A stretch of DNA of 16,435 nucleotides from Candidatus Omnitrophota bacterium (GCA_023247935.1 JAHFFM010000022.1:1-16435); one strand, 5' to 3'; shown: positions 6,677-15,604, numbered from the stretch's first letter. Translations and numbers: made by a program. The notes: a model not told the origin generated them from the letters alone.

Positions 6677-6694
6677 TTCATGCTTTCGCATGAA
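6677..6694 (-). promoter_or_regulatory. GAAA-tetraloop hairpin upstream of the aptamer
   Basis: A perfect 7-bp stem TTCATGC/GCATGAA with a GAAA loop on the minus strand. It is preceded by GCAAACC and followed by TTTACC, which is complementary to the GGTAAA that opens the functional aptamer. GCAAACC plus a GAAA-capped stem is what the 5' half of a GEMM-I P1 looks like. No GGACGCAAAGCC half follows it. Confidence 0.5.
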
Positions 6695-6748
6695 GGTTTG
6701 CGTTTTACAAGAAGTACAGTTTAAAAAGATCGTATATCTTATGAGAAT

Positions 6749-6777
6749 AGATTACCTGACATTTTTTCGGAAATCAA
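6749..6777 (-). promoter_or_regulatory. Tentative promoter for the pilin riboswitch transcript
   Basis: TTGATT (6772-6777) and TAATCT (6749-6754) on the minus strand are 17 bases apart and would start RNA upstream of the aptamer and the GAAA hairpin. Matches are four of six and three of six, so this is weak. The rest of 6695-6872 is AT-rich with no gene and no clear terminator for the operon ending at 6873. Confidence 0.25.
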
Positions 6778-6872
6778 GGCTAAAACAAAAAAACTTTTTT
6801 ATTGTAAGTTAATTAATATCAGTTAGTTACAATACTTTATAATAAATTTTAAAAAAATATTTTAAAACTTAC

Positions 6873-8270
6873 CTATAAAGTCGTTATGGAATACTTCAAC
6901 TCGGAAGTGTAAGAACCGGCCTTGGCTTCTTTAGGAATCATAAGAGTGTAGTTCACCGTTAAATCCTCAGGTGTTCCAGCATTATCTGAAATATAGATAA
7001 CCGTCTCCCCGTCTTCTACCGGTTTCGTTGGCGTGCTGGTATTTGTCTTTTCGGCTGTGGTGGAAAACTGGAAACTTTCTTTAGGAATCACTTGACCTTC
7101 CACATGCGTCATTCTTCGTGGAACTATTTGAGAAATTTGATAAGGTAGGCCTAAGTTGCTTTTGGCTGAAAGAAAAACGCGCCGCTCCTGTTTTTCCTCA
7201 CCAGCTTTAAACACGCCAAAATTCAAATCGCGGCCCTTGTCAAAACTGACATCTAAACTAAAAATAGATTCTATTTCCACGGTCACAGGCAAATTAATCA
7301 CTTCCTGGGGCACAAACGGAGAAGTCGATTCCACGCGAAAACTTAAAACACCCCGGTAAATCCCGGATTTTTGTGAAGCTTCGGGCGTAAAGAAATATTG
7401 CAAATTAATGCTATCGGAGACGCCCCATTCATTAGAAGTGTAAAGCAAGTTTTGGGATAAAGGCACTTGAGTGTTGGCTCCGCTGGACAAACTTCCCTGC
7501 GCATTGCCCGTCGGAGAAAAAGTAAACTGCTCGGGACTTAAAATTTTTCCATCCGCTGAAGCCAGGGGTTCTGTAAGCTGTTGAAAAATGCGATAAACCG
7601 TGCCGGCATTGCTCGTGATATCCACTTTGAGATTTTGCGACGCTACTTTTCGCTCTTTCGTGATTCTTCCTAAATCAATATTTTTAATTCCTTTTTCATT
7701 GGTGATATTGAGTTGAAATTTCGGATTTATTTCCACGCGCACATCCAAGGTAACAGTGCTTGGTGAAAATGCCGACTGGGCATTCACCGGTTCTGCCGTG
7801 TAAGTCAGTTGGGTTCGATACAATCCCCCCGGCTGATTTTCCGGCACGCGGACGTTAAAAACTAAAAGAAATTCATCGGCACCCCCCGCGTTATTCGAGG
7901 TATAAATTTGAGACTGTCCCATCGAAACAGGCGTTTCCAATTGCGTGCGAAGTGTTCCCAAGGGGTTCGACGGAGAGAAAACAACAAACGAGCCCGAAGG
8001 GATGGTGTTTCCGAATTCATTTGTCAGAGGTTGATACATATTTTGAAGCAGCCTGTATTGAACGGTTTGATTCGTGTCGATAGAAACCGTAACCTCTTCG
8101 TTTCTCAATAAGCCCTCAGAGTCAGACCTCGGAACATCGCTGGCGGAAAAATGAATGGTTTGCCCGCCTGTTCTAGGGGTAACCGAAAGCTGAAAAAGAG
8201 CCCAGGAATCCTTTGTTAAGCACAAAATCAAAACCATCATGAAAACTACCCGGAAAATATTCTTTTTCAT
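6873..8270 (-). CDS. Exported adhesin-like protein with three tandem pilin-like domains
   Basis: 465 aa, with a signal peptide ending near SWA/L (residue 24). The mature part is three repeats of about 130-150 residues (about 26-160, 184-313 and 336-463). Each has a tyrosine-to-glutamine motif (YRLLQ at 72-76, YRIFQ at 226-230, YQISQ at 377-381). Each also has a YTSN-type strand (IYTSN at 122, LYTSN at 276, IYISDN at 425) and a closing GxY strand (GLY 149, GIY 303, GSY 452). The same order occurs once in each small pilin-like protein, so this is a fused or elongated relative, plausibly a tip adhesin or anchor. It starts two bases after the stop of the beta-barrel gene and is last in its operon. 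Function is inferred from repeats and context. Confidence 0.72.
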   Translation of the reverse strand: MKKNIFRVVFMMVLILCLTKDSWALFQLSVTPRTGGQTIHFSASDVPRSDSEGLLRNEEVTVSIDTNQTVQYRLLQNMYQPLTNEFGNTIPSGSFVVFSPSNPLGTLRTQLETPVSMGQSQIYTSNNAGGADEFLLVFNVRVPENQPGGLYRTQLTYTAEPVNAQSAFSPSTVTLDVRVEINPKFQLNITNEKGIKNIDLGRITKERKVASQNLKVDITSNAGTVYRIFQQLTEPLASADGKILSPEQFTFSPTGNAQGSLSSGANTQVPLSQNLLYTSNEWGVSDSINLQYFFTPEASQKSGIYRGVLSFRVESTSPFVPQEVINLPVTVEIESIFSLDVSFDKGRDLNFGVFKAGEEKQERRVFLSAKSNLGLPYQISQIVPRRMTHVEGQVIPKESFQFSTTAEKTNTSTPTKPVEDGETVIYISDNAGTPEDLTVNYTLMIPKEAKAGSYTSELKYSITTL

Positions 8271-8272
8271 GT

Positions 8273-10744
8273 TTAAAATTCCCCCGTTAAAGAAAGACGA
8301 AGTAAATGCTCGGTGTCCAGCACCGGCAACGAAAAAGAATTAGTGCTGTACGGCGTCACTTGCGGCGAATCGGAACCCAGGCCAAAAACACCGTACTCTG
8401 AGCGAAACACCGTCGAAGCGTTTAATTTGTAATCACAGCTGGCGTAAAAATTATGGTGGTCACGGCTCTCCAGATCCGAAAAACTGGAGGAAATAAGCCT
8501 GGGAACATCGATTGTCTTCGAATGCGTGTAATCAAAGAAAAAGGAAAGTTGTTTGGAATAATCAAAATTAACGCTGATGCCCTGATGATTGACATTATCA
8601 TCAATGCCGGACGCGAAATCGTATTCATTTTGGGCTGCGTGGAAAATAAATTTTAACTGCTTGTGAGGCTGGAAAATGATCCGCTCACGAAAGACGTTGA
8701 AATAGTCATAAGGCGGGACGGCATTTAATGCTCTTTGCCCGTAAAGAAACGTCGTCACGTGGTCAACCAAGAGACCTTCCACGCGGTCATTTGCATCGCG
8801 AAACGCCCCATTCAAAAGGCCTCTCGGAAAATCCGGAATATCGTTGGTTCTTTCGGCATATCCCTCAAAAGTCCATTCATCGTTCATGACATATTGGAGA
8901 GCCGCCGAATAAGTGAAACGGTCCGCGTCGGCGTCGGCAGGCACATCCAAATTCTGTAAACGCAAACTGGCCGGGTCCTCATAACCCGCGAAATAAAAAT
9001 TCGCTAAAAAAGGCTCTACGTACGGCGTCGTGCTTGGCATGCCGTGCCATCTAAACATGCCTTTGGCCGTCCATTGATCGTTTATTTTATACGTCACTTC
9101 ATCCCTCGCGACGGTTTCAAGATAAGCGGTGTTGTGTTGTTTGTGCACGTTTCGTACGTCCAGTAAATTTTGAAAACGCTCTTTAAACAATTTTTCCTTC
9201 CACTGTGCCCGAAGCACGATGCGGTTCCGGTCAATACCGTCGCCTATCCTGAAATATTCCAAATCAGGCGAATACTCTTGAAATGTGAGATGATTCCCCC
9301 AAAAATGGTCATCCCGGGTGTTTGTATACCGTGAAAGATTGGATTCAAATTCACGGTCCATTTGCGTATAGCTCAAATGAAGTTCCGTATGACGGTCTAT
9401 CTCTGCATGGTCAAAACTTGAATCATAAGCGAGTTTATAAGCATAGCCTTCGTCTGACGATTTAATGCTTTCGTTCGTCAATAAATCACGCTCCCGGTGG
9501 GACCCGGCCATTTCCGCTTTGATATCCGTCCCCTCTTTAAGAGTATACCTGGTATCCACGCCCAAAACCTGCGAAAAGTCCGCGACACTGTTGTTAATCA
9601 ATCCCGTTCTGAAGGTATACGTGCCTCCCACCATCAAATCGTCGTTGATTTGATGCTTCACTCGGAACGCGCCTGGAACATTGTTCGCGTCTAAAAAACT
9701 CTCATCCCATGGCGTAAAAGGCGAAGCCACGGTTCCCACAAAATACGTTTGGTCAGAGCTGGCTTCAAGGGAAGCGCCGCGCAAAAGCACCAGCCTGTTT
9801 CCCGCTGAATCCCGAGCCAAAAAAGAAATGGCGTCCGAATAGTACCCTCTTTTTAAAGAGTGGTCCGAAAAAAATTGGGCTGGCACATAATCATAAAGCC
9901 AGGGGCTTTGCTGCCAGTAATCGCGATGGTTGGATAATTCCAAAGGGTCATCCGTGGAAAGCGCTTGGCGTTCATCCGCCAAAGCAAAAAAACGCGCATG
10001 CCAATTGTCCTCCGTGACGTCCATCCAGAATTTCCGGATAGGGCGATATTCGTAATCAATATCGAGTTTAGGGATGGTAAAAGGAATTCCCCCGGTGGCG
10101 GCATTGTAATCATAGAAACCATGGACAACGGTGCCTCCGGCCAGATGACCGTCCTCAACTTCAATCTGAGGGATGGCTACGGAATCCGTGACGTCGGAGC
10201 GGTAAATTTCATTGAGAGTGGAGTTGGAAGCCCCGAAATATTTCAAATTATAGCGAAGGGTTTCGCCGCCAATATCGCTTTTTTGCACCTGTTCGCCCGT
10301 GGTTCCCACCCAGGACCAGGGGTCATTCACAATATCGGTGTAAAAACTGATTTTGCTGCTGGGCGCGAAATCAACCATCACTTCATGCTGGCTGTAAATG
10401 GCGGGGTCAAAAGTATTGTTGAGTTTTTCGCCAAAAAGATAACGAAAATTCCGTTCCTGCAAATCCGCATTAGCATCATTGCCCACGACTTCCCCCGAAG
10501 ATTCCACGCCAGCGGTCATGCGGTATTTTCCAGTCATCTTGACATATCCGCCGGGCAAAGTTTTTTCCGCGTCGTCCAAGGCTTTTTCGGTAGCGACCGA
10601 CTCTTGAGGACTCGAGGGAGTGTAGCCAGCATCTTCGGCGGCAGCGGCTGAGGGTGCCATTCCCTGAAAAGAAGCGGACCGGACTGGATTAGAAAAAAAA
10701 ATTAGGGAGAGGGCTAGAACCGCCGCTTTGGAAGATTTTGTCAT
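8273..10744 (-). CDS. Large outer-membrane beta-barrel protein
   Basis: 823 aa from the ATG at 10744, preceded by AGGGAG. A GTG at 10762, overlapping the upstream stop codon, would add six residues but has no ribosome site and a poorer signal peptide. The signal peptide (MTKSSKAAVLALSLIFFS, cleavage near RSA/S) is followed by an Ala/Ser/Pro-rich linker. From about residue 70 on there are many strands of alternating aromatic and charged residues (YVKMTGKYRMTAG, HEVMVDFAPSSKISFYTD). It ends in LRLSLTGEF, the C-terminal phenylalanine expected for BAM-assembled barrels. I see no TPR or secretin part. Its partners are glycosidases and the adhesin-like protein, so it may be a polysaccharide porin or an anchor; I do not recognise the family. 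Confidence 0.7.
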   Translation of the reverse strand: MTKSSKAAVLALSLIFFSNPVRSASFQGMAPSAAAAEDAGYTPSSPQESVATEKALDDAEKTLPGGYVKMTGKYRMTAGVESSGEVVGNDANADLQERNFRYLFGEKLNNTFDPAIYSQHEVMVDFAPSSKISFYTDIVNDPWSWVGTTGEQVQKSDIGGETLRYNLKYFGASNSTLNEIYRSDVTDSVAIPQIEVEDGHLAGGTVVHGFYDYNAATGGIPFTIPKLDIDYEYRPIRKFWMDVTEDNWHARFFALADERQALSTDDPLELSNHRDYWQQSPWLYDYVPAQFFSDHSLKRGYYSDAISFLARDSAGNRLVLLRGASLEASSDQTYFVGTVASPFTPWDESFLDANNVPGAFRVKHQINDDLMVGGTYTFRTGLINNSVADFSQVLGVDTRYTLKEGTDIKAEMAGSHRERDLLTNESIKSSDEGYAYKLAYDSSFDHAEIDRHTELHLSYTQMDREFESNLSRYTNTRDDHFWGNHLTFQEYSPDLEYFRIGDGIDRNRIVLRAQWKEKLFKERFQNLLDVRNVHKQHNTAYLETVARDEVTYKINDQWTAKGMFRWHGMPSTTPYVEPFLANFYFAGYEDPASLRLQNLDVPADADADRFTYSAALQYVMNDEWTFEGYAERTNDIPDFPRGLLNGAFRDANDRVEGLLVDHVTTFLYGQRALNAVPPYDYFNVFRERIIFQPHKQLKFIFHAAQNEYDFASGIDDNVNHQGISVNFDYSKQLSFFFDYTHSKTIDVPRLISSSFSDLESRDHHNFYASCDYKLNASTVFRSEYGVFGLGSDSPQVTPYSTNSFSLPVLDTEHLLRLSLTGEF

Positions 10745-10758
10745 CCCACTCCCTTTTT

Positions 10759-12876
10759 TCACAGAGACTTGAGAAGCGTCAAAATTTTAGCCGTTTTCTT
10801 GTCTTTTTTGGCATAAGCTATCGGAATAGACCAAATAGCCATATTTCGATAATAAGCGTCTCCGAAGCAATATTGCCCGGTTTTAGAATCAATCATATCC
10901 GGCTGATCCCATGGGTTTCTCTGCCGCTGGACAGCATTTTCCCATAATTCGTAAGCAGGTTTCAATACCTTCTTAAGAGGAAAACCGCGCATTAAAGACA
11001 AGCTGATCCAAGCGTAATTCATGCCAAACCAGATGTTTTTTGCATGAGGATTCGAAGTATCGAGGTGGCTGTCGGAAAGAACGGAATTCACCAGTCCATA
11101 ACGCGAGTGTTTTGAATTTTTCTTTAAAATATTTTCCAAAGCTGTGCGAATCTTGGAACTGTTGACAGTATCCCCCAGCCCAAGAAGATCCGCATACCAT
11201 TGCCCGTTCAGCTGCGAAAGCGCGCAGGTTTCACCGAAATATTCGCCATTCCACAACTCACTTTCAAAACTGGTTGTACCTTTCAGAAATCTTCTGTGAC
11301 ATTCAAGCGCAAAAGCCCTATCCCCCATTTCCTGAGCCATGCGGATTGCGGCCAGCAAGGCAGCCAAATAAAGGCTGGCGGTGTAAGAATGAGCCCCCTT
11401 GAATTCCCAAAGATCAAAAGTCTGATCTGCGCCCTCATGGTCAGGAAGCCCGTTTCCATCCTTATCATTTTCAAAACACCAGCCCAGCGCCGATTTCACA
11501 TGGGGATAAATTTTTTTCATAAATAATTTGTCTCTCGACCAAATAATGTCCCGGTAAGCCATCAGCACAAATTTTGGATTCAAGTCTTTCCAAAAAAAGA
11601 AAGTAGTGCCGTTGGAAGCGATGTCGATGCGATTTCTACCCAGGTCGTGAGGCACGTAGCCATCGGGACGCTGTGCCTTCGCAAATTGCCACAATTGCGA
11701 TTTTTCAAGCTCCGGAAAAAAATAACTCAAAGGAATGGAACCGTAAAAACCCACGTCCAGCGTTCCCATCAAAGGACAAACAACAGGCGCCTCATAAAAC
11801 GCAAAACGCCCGTCGCGGGTGTACCAAGTCGAAGAGTAGAAAGGTGCCAGCGTGTTGATCAGTGCATCCTGAAACCAGTTCGGAAAAGGCATGCTTTCCA
11901 CCAAACTGTGAAAACGGTCGACTTTCTTTTTATAAGATATCCGATTCCTTTCAGCAAAACGCTGAACTGCCATCACATTTTTAAACGTCACGGAATACCG
12001 GTGGCCGAAGGGATGTCTGGGAAAATTCCAAGAGCATTGAAAATCCCAGCAGCAGGATTCACCGGCTTTAAAAATACGAAAAGCTGATACGGCTCCGCAA
12101 AGCTCACGATTTTCGCCCTGCGCCACATAACCTGTCGATGTATTTGGGAGCCGGCCATCCTTGGAGAAAATATCCAGAGCTACCAGCCGGACTTCTTTTG
12201 GATCAAAGTGAAAATTTTTTGTAACCGCGTTCCAGGTTTCCAAATAGGTCAATTGCCAGTTCTTCTTTTGAAAACTAAAAAGAATTTCGCCATTTCTAGG
12301 ATCTTCGCCGGAAGCGCTTTGATTTGAAAAATTCAAATACACCGCCTTGGAATCGCGATGGACGGAATTCACCCGACCCACACACCAATCACCGCTCAAA
12401 TTGCGCCCAATAAACAAAAGTCCGACGCGATAGGAACGCTTTGAAGAATTTTTAACGTTCATTTTAAAATAAACGCCCGGAATAGAAGAAGCTTCGGCAT
12501 CTCCCGGCACCCAGGAACTCCACGCTTCAAGCTCCACTTCCAAGGGCAAAGACGTGGAATAATAACGCAGCCGCGCCATGGGAAACTTCCCCTGATAGCT
12601 GATTTTATTCACCGTAGTCCAATGAGACAACGGCTCGGTTTGAAGCAAAATTGTTTTGGCGCTTGTTTTACCGGAAGAGATTGGCTCGACGTAAACGGCT
12701 AGATGATACCCCAAAATCCCTGGAAACTTTTCATTGCCTCTTAAGGGCTGGGTCCAGTTGTTAAGAAAGGTGAAGCTATTAAAAAGACCACTCGGCAAAA
12801 TCTCTAATTTGCCTGCGCCGATACCGCCCAGCGGCACCCCGGAAAGAACTTTTTTGTCGTCCGAATAAATTGGCAT
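10759..12876 (-). CDS. GH116-like (GBA2/DUF608) beta-glycosidase, cytoplasmic
   Basis: 705 aa, ATG at 12876 with AGGA 7 bases upstream. The N-terminal beta domain begins SGVPLGGIGAGKLEI, the hallmark of the GBA2 N-terminal domain, and the C-terminal half is the (alpha/alpha)6 DUF608 barrel. RFAFYEAPVV (357-366) followed by TLDVGFYGSIPLSYFFPEL aligns with the human GBA2 nucleophile region, placing E362 as nucleophile. TFDLWEFKGAHSYTASLYLA (486-505) aligns with the acid/base region, placing D488. Near the C-terminus, GDAYYRNMAIWSI is also family-like. Both catalytic positions are kept, so it is probably an active retaining beta-glucosidase or xylosidase. It has no signal peptide although its operon neighbours are exported. 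It sits one base after the upstream stop and its own stop overlaps a possible GTG of the next frame. Confidence 0.8.
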   Translation of the reverse strand: MPIYSDDKKVLSGVPLGGIGAGKLEILPSGLFNSFTFLNNWTQPLRGNEKFPGILGYHLAVYVEPISSGKTSAKTILLQTEPLSHWTTVNKISYQGKFPMARLRYYSTSLPLEVELEAWSSWVPGDAEASSIPGVYFKMNVKNSSKRSYRVGLLFIGRNLSGDWCVGRVNSVHRDSKAVYLNFSNQSASGEDPRNGEILFSFQKKNWQLTYLETWNAVTKNFHFDPKEVRLVALDIFSKDGRLPNTSTGYVAQGENRELCGAVSAFRIFKAGESCCWDFQCSWNFPRHPFGHRYSVTFKNVMAVQRFAERNRISYKKKVDRFHSLVESMPFPNWFQDALINTLAPFYSSTWYTRDGRFAFYEAPVVCPLMGTLDVGFYGSIPLSYFFPELEKSQLWQFAKAQRPDGYVPHDLGRNRIDIASNGTTFFFWKDLNPKFVLMAYRDIIWSRDKLFMKKIYPHVKSALGWCFENDKDGNGLPDHEGADQTFDLWEFKGAHSYTASLYLAALLAAIRMAQEMGDRAFALECHRRFLKGTTSFESELWNGEYFGETCALSQLNGQWYADLLGLGDTVNSSKIRTALENILKKNSKHSRYGLVNSVLSDSHLDTSNPHAKNIWFGMNYAWISLSLMRGFPLKKVLKPAYELWENAVQRQRNPWDQPDMIDSKTGQYCFGDAYYRNMAIWSIPIAYAKKDKKTAKILTLLKSL

Positions 12877-12877
12877 T

Positions 12878-14344
12878 TTACTGTCCTTTTGGCTCCAACA
12901 GCTCTAGAGGATTATACCCTTTCCAGGCGAACAAAGCATAGGCTGTCGCGGAAACGGACCCGGTAGAAACGCCTTTGGGAGTTCTCCAGCCATGACCCGT
13001 GTTCACATTGTCGATAGACGCGTAAGGCAAGCTCGCGTAACCCTGCCCCATGCGCGACGGACTTGTCACCAGAAGTTTTTGGAGCTCGGTTAAATAAAAA
13101 TCGGCCTTTTGGCGATAATGGTCTGCTTTTTCGGAATTTCCGTTTTTTTCAAAATATTTGGAAAGCGTTTGATAACTTACCACCATTTGCGCGGTCCACT
13201 CGGTTGAAATAACGCCTCCTCTTCCTAAATTTTGCGCTTTTGAAAAATCAAAACCGCGCACTTCGGGAGATTGCGATAAGGATTGCCTGTTCTGCACCGT
13301 CACTTCGCAATTTTTCTCGGCATAATCCATAATGCCTTCAGGATCAAACCCAATCTCTTTAAGTTTTTCGGGGCCAATTGAAGCGATGGCCCAGCTAAAA
13401 GTATCCGTGGCAATCGTCGCGTCGCCTTTCCCGCGGTTAATCCGGCTGTCTCGAACGCTGTAAGCATATTTTTTAATCCAGGAAAGGACGTTTTGCTGCG
13501 CTTTGGAGTATTTTTCCTTGCCCGTAATTTTGTACAGCATGCCAAAAAAAGTATAAGCGTCTAAATTATGCTCGGTGCTCTGCCAGAAAAGTGTCGGACC
13601 GCCTCTTACACCGCCTTCCCCATCTTGAATTTCCATCACGGCCTGAGCGATTCGCTCAGCCATCGGCCTAAAGCTTGCATCCTGCGTCAACTGCTCATAT
13701 TGAAGAGCGGCAATGCCCATCCACAAACTAGGCCCCGTATGCACGATAAATTCGCTGGGACTACCCCCAATCGTCTCATAGGCGTTATAAAGCAAATCCC
13801 CTTCCCACTTCGCTTTTTTATAAAAAAATTCAAGAACCGCTTTCGCGCTTTCAGTTTCTCCGTAAATTAACATCGCTTGCGTCGCAAGTGATTGATCATA
13901 AGTAAATGCTACGTCTTCAATATCCGAATCCCCCTCAAAACTGGCCACAAGCCCGGTGTTCTTGTTTTGGTGGGAAAGAAGCCAGGTAAACATAACGGAG
14001 GAATAATTTTCAGGGGATACCCCCGATTGTGCCTTCATAGAGAATTCTTCAAATTTCTTTTGGGTGGCTTGGACTTGGGCTAATTGCAAACTTAGCTCGG
14101 CCTCCCTGTCTTTCGCATTTTTTAATTCTTTCAGGTCGCTCGCGTGCGCGTCTTTCAGGGAGGAGTTTTCGGTGGTTAAATCGTCTAATTTTTTCTGTAA
14201 ATTTTCGCTTGCGGAAAGAACGCTATCCATCTTCTGATCTTCGGTTTGGAAAGTCTGCCCGGCTAGAGATTGTCCGTGAAAACAAAAGATAATTGCCGCC
14301 GCCGCCACAATTTTAAAAAAACATTGGCCACGTGTTTTCAACAT
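12878..14344 (-). CDS. Exported coiled-coil and helical-toroid (six-hairpin glycosidase-like) protein
   Basis: 488 aa from ATG 14344. GGAGG lies only 2 bases before that ATG but 5 bases before the following TTG (14341), so the TTG may be the true start. A signal peptide ends near SLA/G (residue 29). Residues about 35-105 are a heptad-rich coiled coil (ENLQKKLDDLTTENSSLKD). The rest is helical with conserved-looking turns such as WQSTEHNLDAYTFF, ATIATDTFSWAIASIG, STEWTAQMVVSYQ and the C-terminal GHGWRTPKGVSTGSVSATAY. Together these recall (alpha/alpha)n glycoside hydrolase or lyase folds. No catalytic pair can be assigned with confidence. It follows the anchored GH-A protein by 12 bases and precedes the GH116-like gene by one base. 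Confidence 0.6.
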   Translation of the reverse strand: MLKTRGQCFFKIVAAAAIIFCFHGQSLAGQTFQTEDQKMDSVLSASENLQKKLDDLTTENSSLKDAHASDLKELKNAKDREAELSLQLAQVQATQKKFEEFSMKAQSGVSPENYSSVMFTWLLSHQNKNTGLVASFEGDSDIEDVAFTYDQSLATQAMLIYGETESAKAVLEFFYKKAKWEGDLLYNAYETIGGSPSEFIVHTGPSLWMGIAALQYEQLTQDASFRPMAERIAQAVMEIQDGEGGVRGGPTLFWQSTEHNLDAYTFFGMLYKITGKEKYSKAQQNVLSWIKKYAYSVRDSRINRGKGDATIATDTFSWAIASIGPEKLKEIGFDPEGIMDYAEKNCEVTVQNRQSLSQSPEVRGFDFSKAQNLGRGGVISTEWTAQMVVSYQTLSKYFEKNGNSEKADHYRQKADFYLTELQKLLVTSPSRMGQGYASLPYASIDNVNTGHGWRTPKGVSTGSVSATAYALFAWKGYNPLELLEPKGQ

Positions 14345-14356
14345 GCCCTCCGCTTA

Positions 14357-15571
14357 TTATTTTGTCCAGATCTCTTTTAAAACCGAATAAGATTCTTTTG
14401 GCACGCGTTCGTTCAGGCCGTTGGGCTTTTTCTTGGGGTCAAGTGAAACAACGCCCCACCATTCTTCATTCATATTCATCCGGTCCGTGCCGTACGCGTC
14501 AAAATGATAGGAAGAATTTTGCCAATGGCCAGCTTCGTCATGAACAGACCAGGTGTGCGGAATGTTTTCATTGCCCTTCCACCATTCATCATTCCATTCA
14601 AATACGGTTCCGCCCAGGCAATTTCCAGCCCCTTTTCCGCCCGCGAGGTTGCGCTCAATGTCCTTCCATTGCAATTTCAAAAACTCAGCCTGGTTTACTT
14701 CATCCGGTTCGCGCGTAGCGGCATTAAAACTGTCGGCTCCGAATTCAATCATCAAAATTGGTTTATCAATGCTTTCTTTTACCTGCCGGAACAAATTTCC
14801 AAACCCCTGACCACGGTAAGCCAGCATTCCAACGACGTCGATATCCGGAGAAACCGGCGACGCCAAATCCAAACTCGAGGCTTCTCCCACGCCAATCACC
14901 ACGGGACGAGTCGGGTCTATTTTTTTAATTTCTTTAGCCAGCTCGTTTACAAAAGAATAATAAATCCGCGCCTTTTCGCGGCGCTGCGCGTCCGGATCCG
15001 GCAACGCGTCTATTGCTTCGCTGGACCACCGCTGAATATCCCTGTCAAAACTGTAATTATTCTCATTGCCCAGCACCCACATCAAAACCCCCGGGCTGTC
15101 TTTATAAAGACGGACCATTTCCAGCGTTTCATCTTTGACTCTGTTGCGAAATTCTTCATTCGCGTAATTAGGCGGCGGCCAGCTCCAAAAACCCAGGTAA
15201 GTTCCCATCAAAGAATGGATTCCATAGTTTTTATACAAATCACGGATCACGGTACGCACTTCCGAAGGATTTTTTCCTATGCGGTAAAAACGGACAGTAT
15301 TAACACCCATTTGCTTCATGAGTTTTCCGTCCGTAAGCCATGGCTGGTTCCGGTCACCCCAAAAATTGTACTCATAGTCTTTGCCTATCGGAACCGGACT
15401 GTAGCACATCCCCTTCACAACGAAAGGCTTTCCGTCCACAAGTAAACGCGAGCCGTCAGCGCTGGTTTCAAGAGTCACTTTGGGAGCATGTGAAATGAAT
15501 TGCCGGCGTACACCCCAAAATATGCCAAAAAAAAGAAAGGAAATGAGTATAACCAGCGTTGCTTTTTTCAA
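14357..15571 (-). CDS. Membrane-anchored clan GH-A glycoside hydrolase-like protein
   Basis: 404 aa starting at TTG 15571 with AGGG six bases upstream. Residues 4-20 form a single hydrophobic segment, a signal anchor or an uncleaved signal, followed by FISHAPKVTL. The remainder is a TIM-barrel glycosidase of the GH2/GH5/GH72 type. GKPFVVKGMCYSPVPIG (47-63) and MGVNTVRFYRIG (88-99) form the first strands. WVLGNENNYSF places the acid/base at E170, and ILMIEFGADSF places the nucleophile at E276. VFEWNDEWW (323-331) is the usual late aromatic strand. Both catalytic glutamates are present. Substrate is likely a beta-glucan or similar polymer, acting in the periplasm. First gene of the packed operon leading to the GH116-like, beta-barrel and adhesin genes. 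Confidence 0.78.
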   Translation of the reverse strand: MKKATLVILISFLFFGIFWGVRRQFISHAPKVTLETSADGSRLLVDGKPFVVKGMCYSPVPIGKDYEYNFWGDRNQPWLTDGKLMKQMGVNTVRFYRIGKNPSEVRTVIRDLYKNYGIHSLMGTYLGFWSWPPPNYANEEFRNRVKDETLEMVRLYKDSPGVLMWVLGNENNYSFDRDIQRWSSEAIDALPDPDAQRREKARIYYSFVNELAKEIKKIDPTRPVVIGVGEASSLDLASPVSPDIDVVGMLAYRGQGFGNLFRQVKESIDKPILMIEFGADSFNAATREPDEVNQAEFLKLQWKDIERNLAGGKGAGNCLGGTVFEWNDEWWKGNENIPHTWSVHDEAGHWQNSSYHFDAYGTDRMNMNEEWWGVVSLDPKKKPNGLNERVPKESYSVLKEIWTK

Positions 15572-15604
15572 AAAAAACCCTGTTCTTCTTCGTCCAGTTA
15601 ATCA

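Noticed and set aside
9965..10651. A 228-codon open frame on the plus strand
   Set aside because: It is antisense to the beta-barrel gene, whose signal peptide and C-terminal signature are clear. No ribosome site or recognisable domain is visible.
14504..15445. A 313-codon open frame on the plus strand
   Set aside because: It lies wholly antisense to the GH-A-like gene, which has clear catalytic motifs. It has no ribosome site and an unnatural composition rich in Arg, His and Phe.
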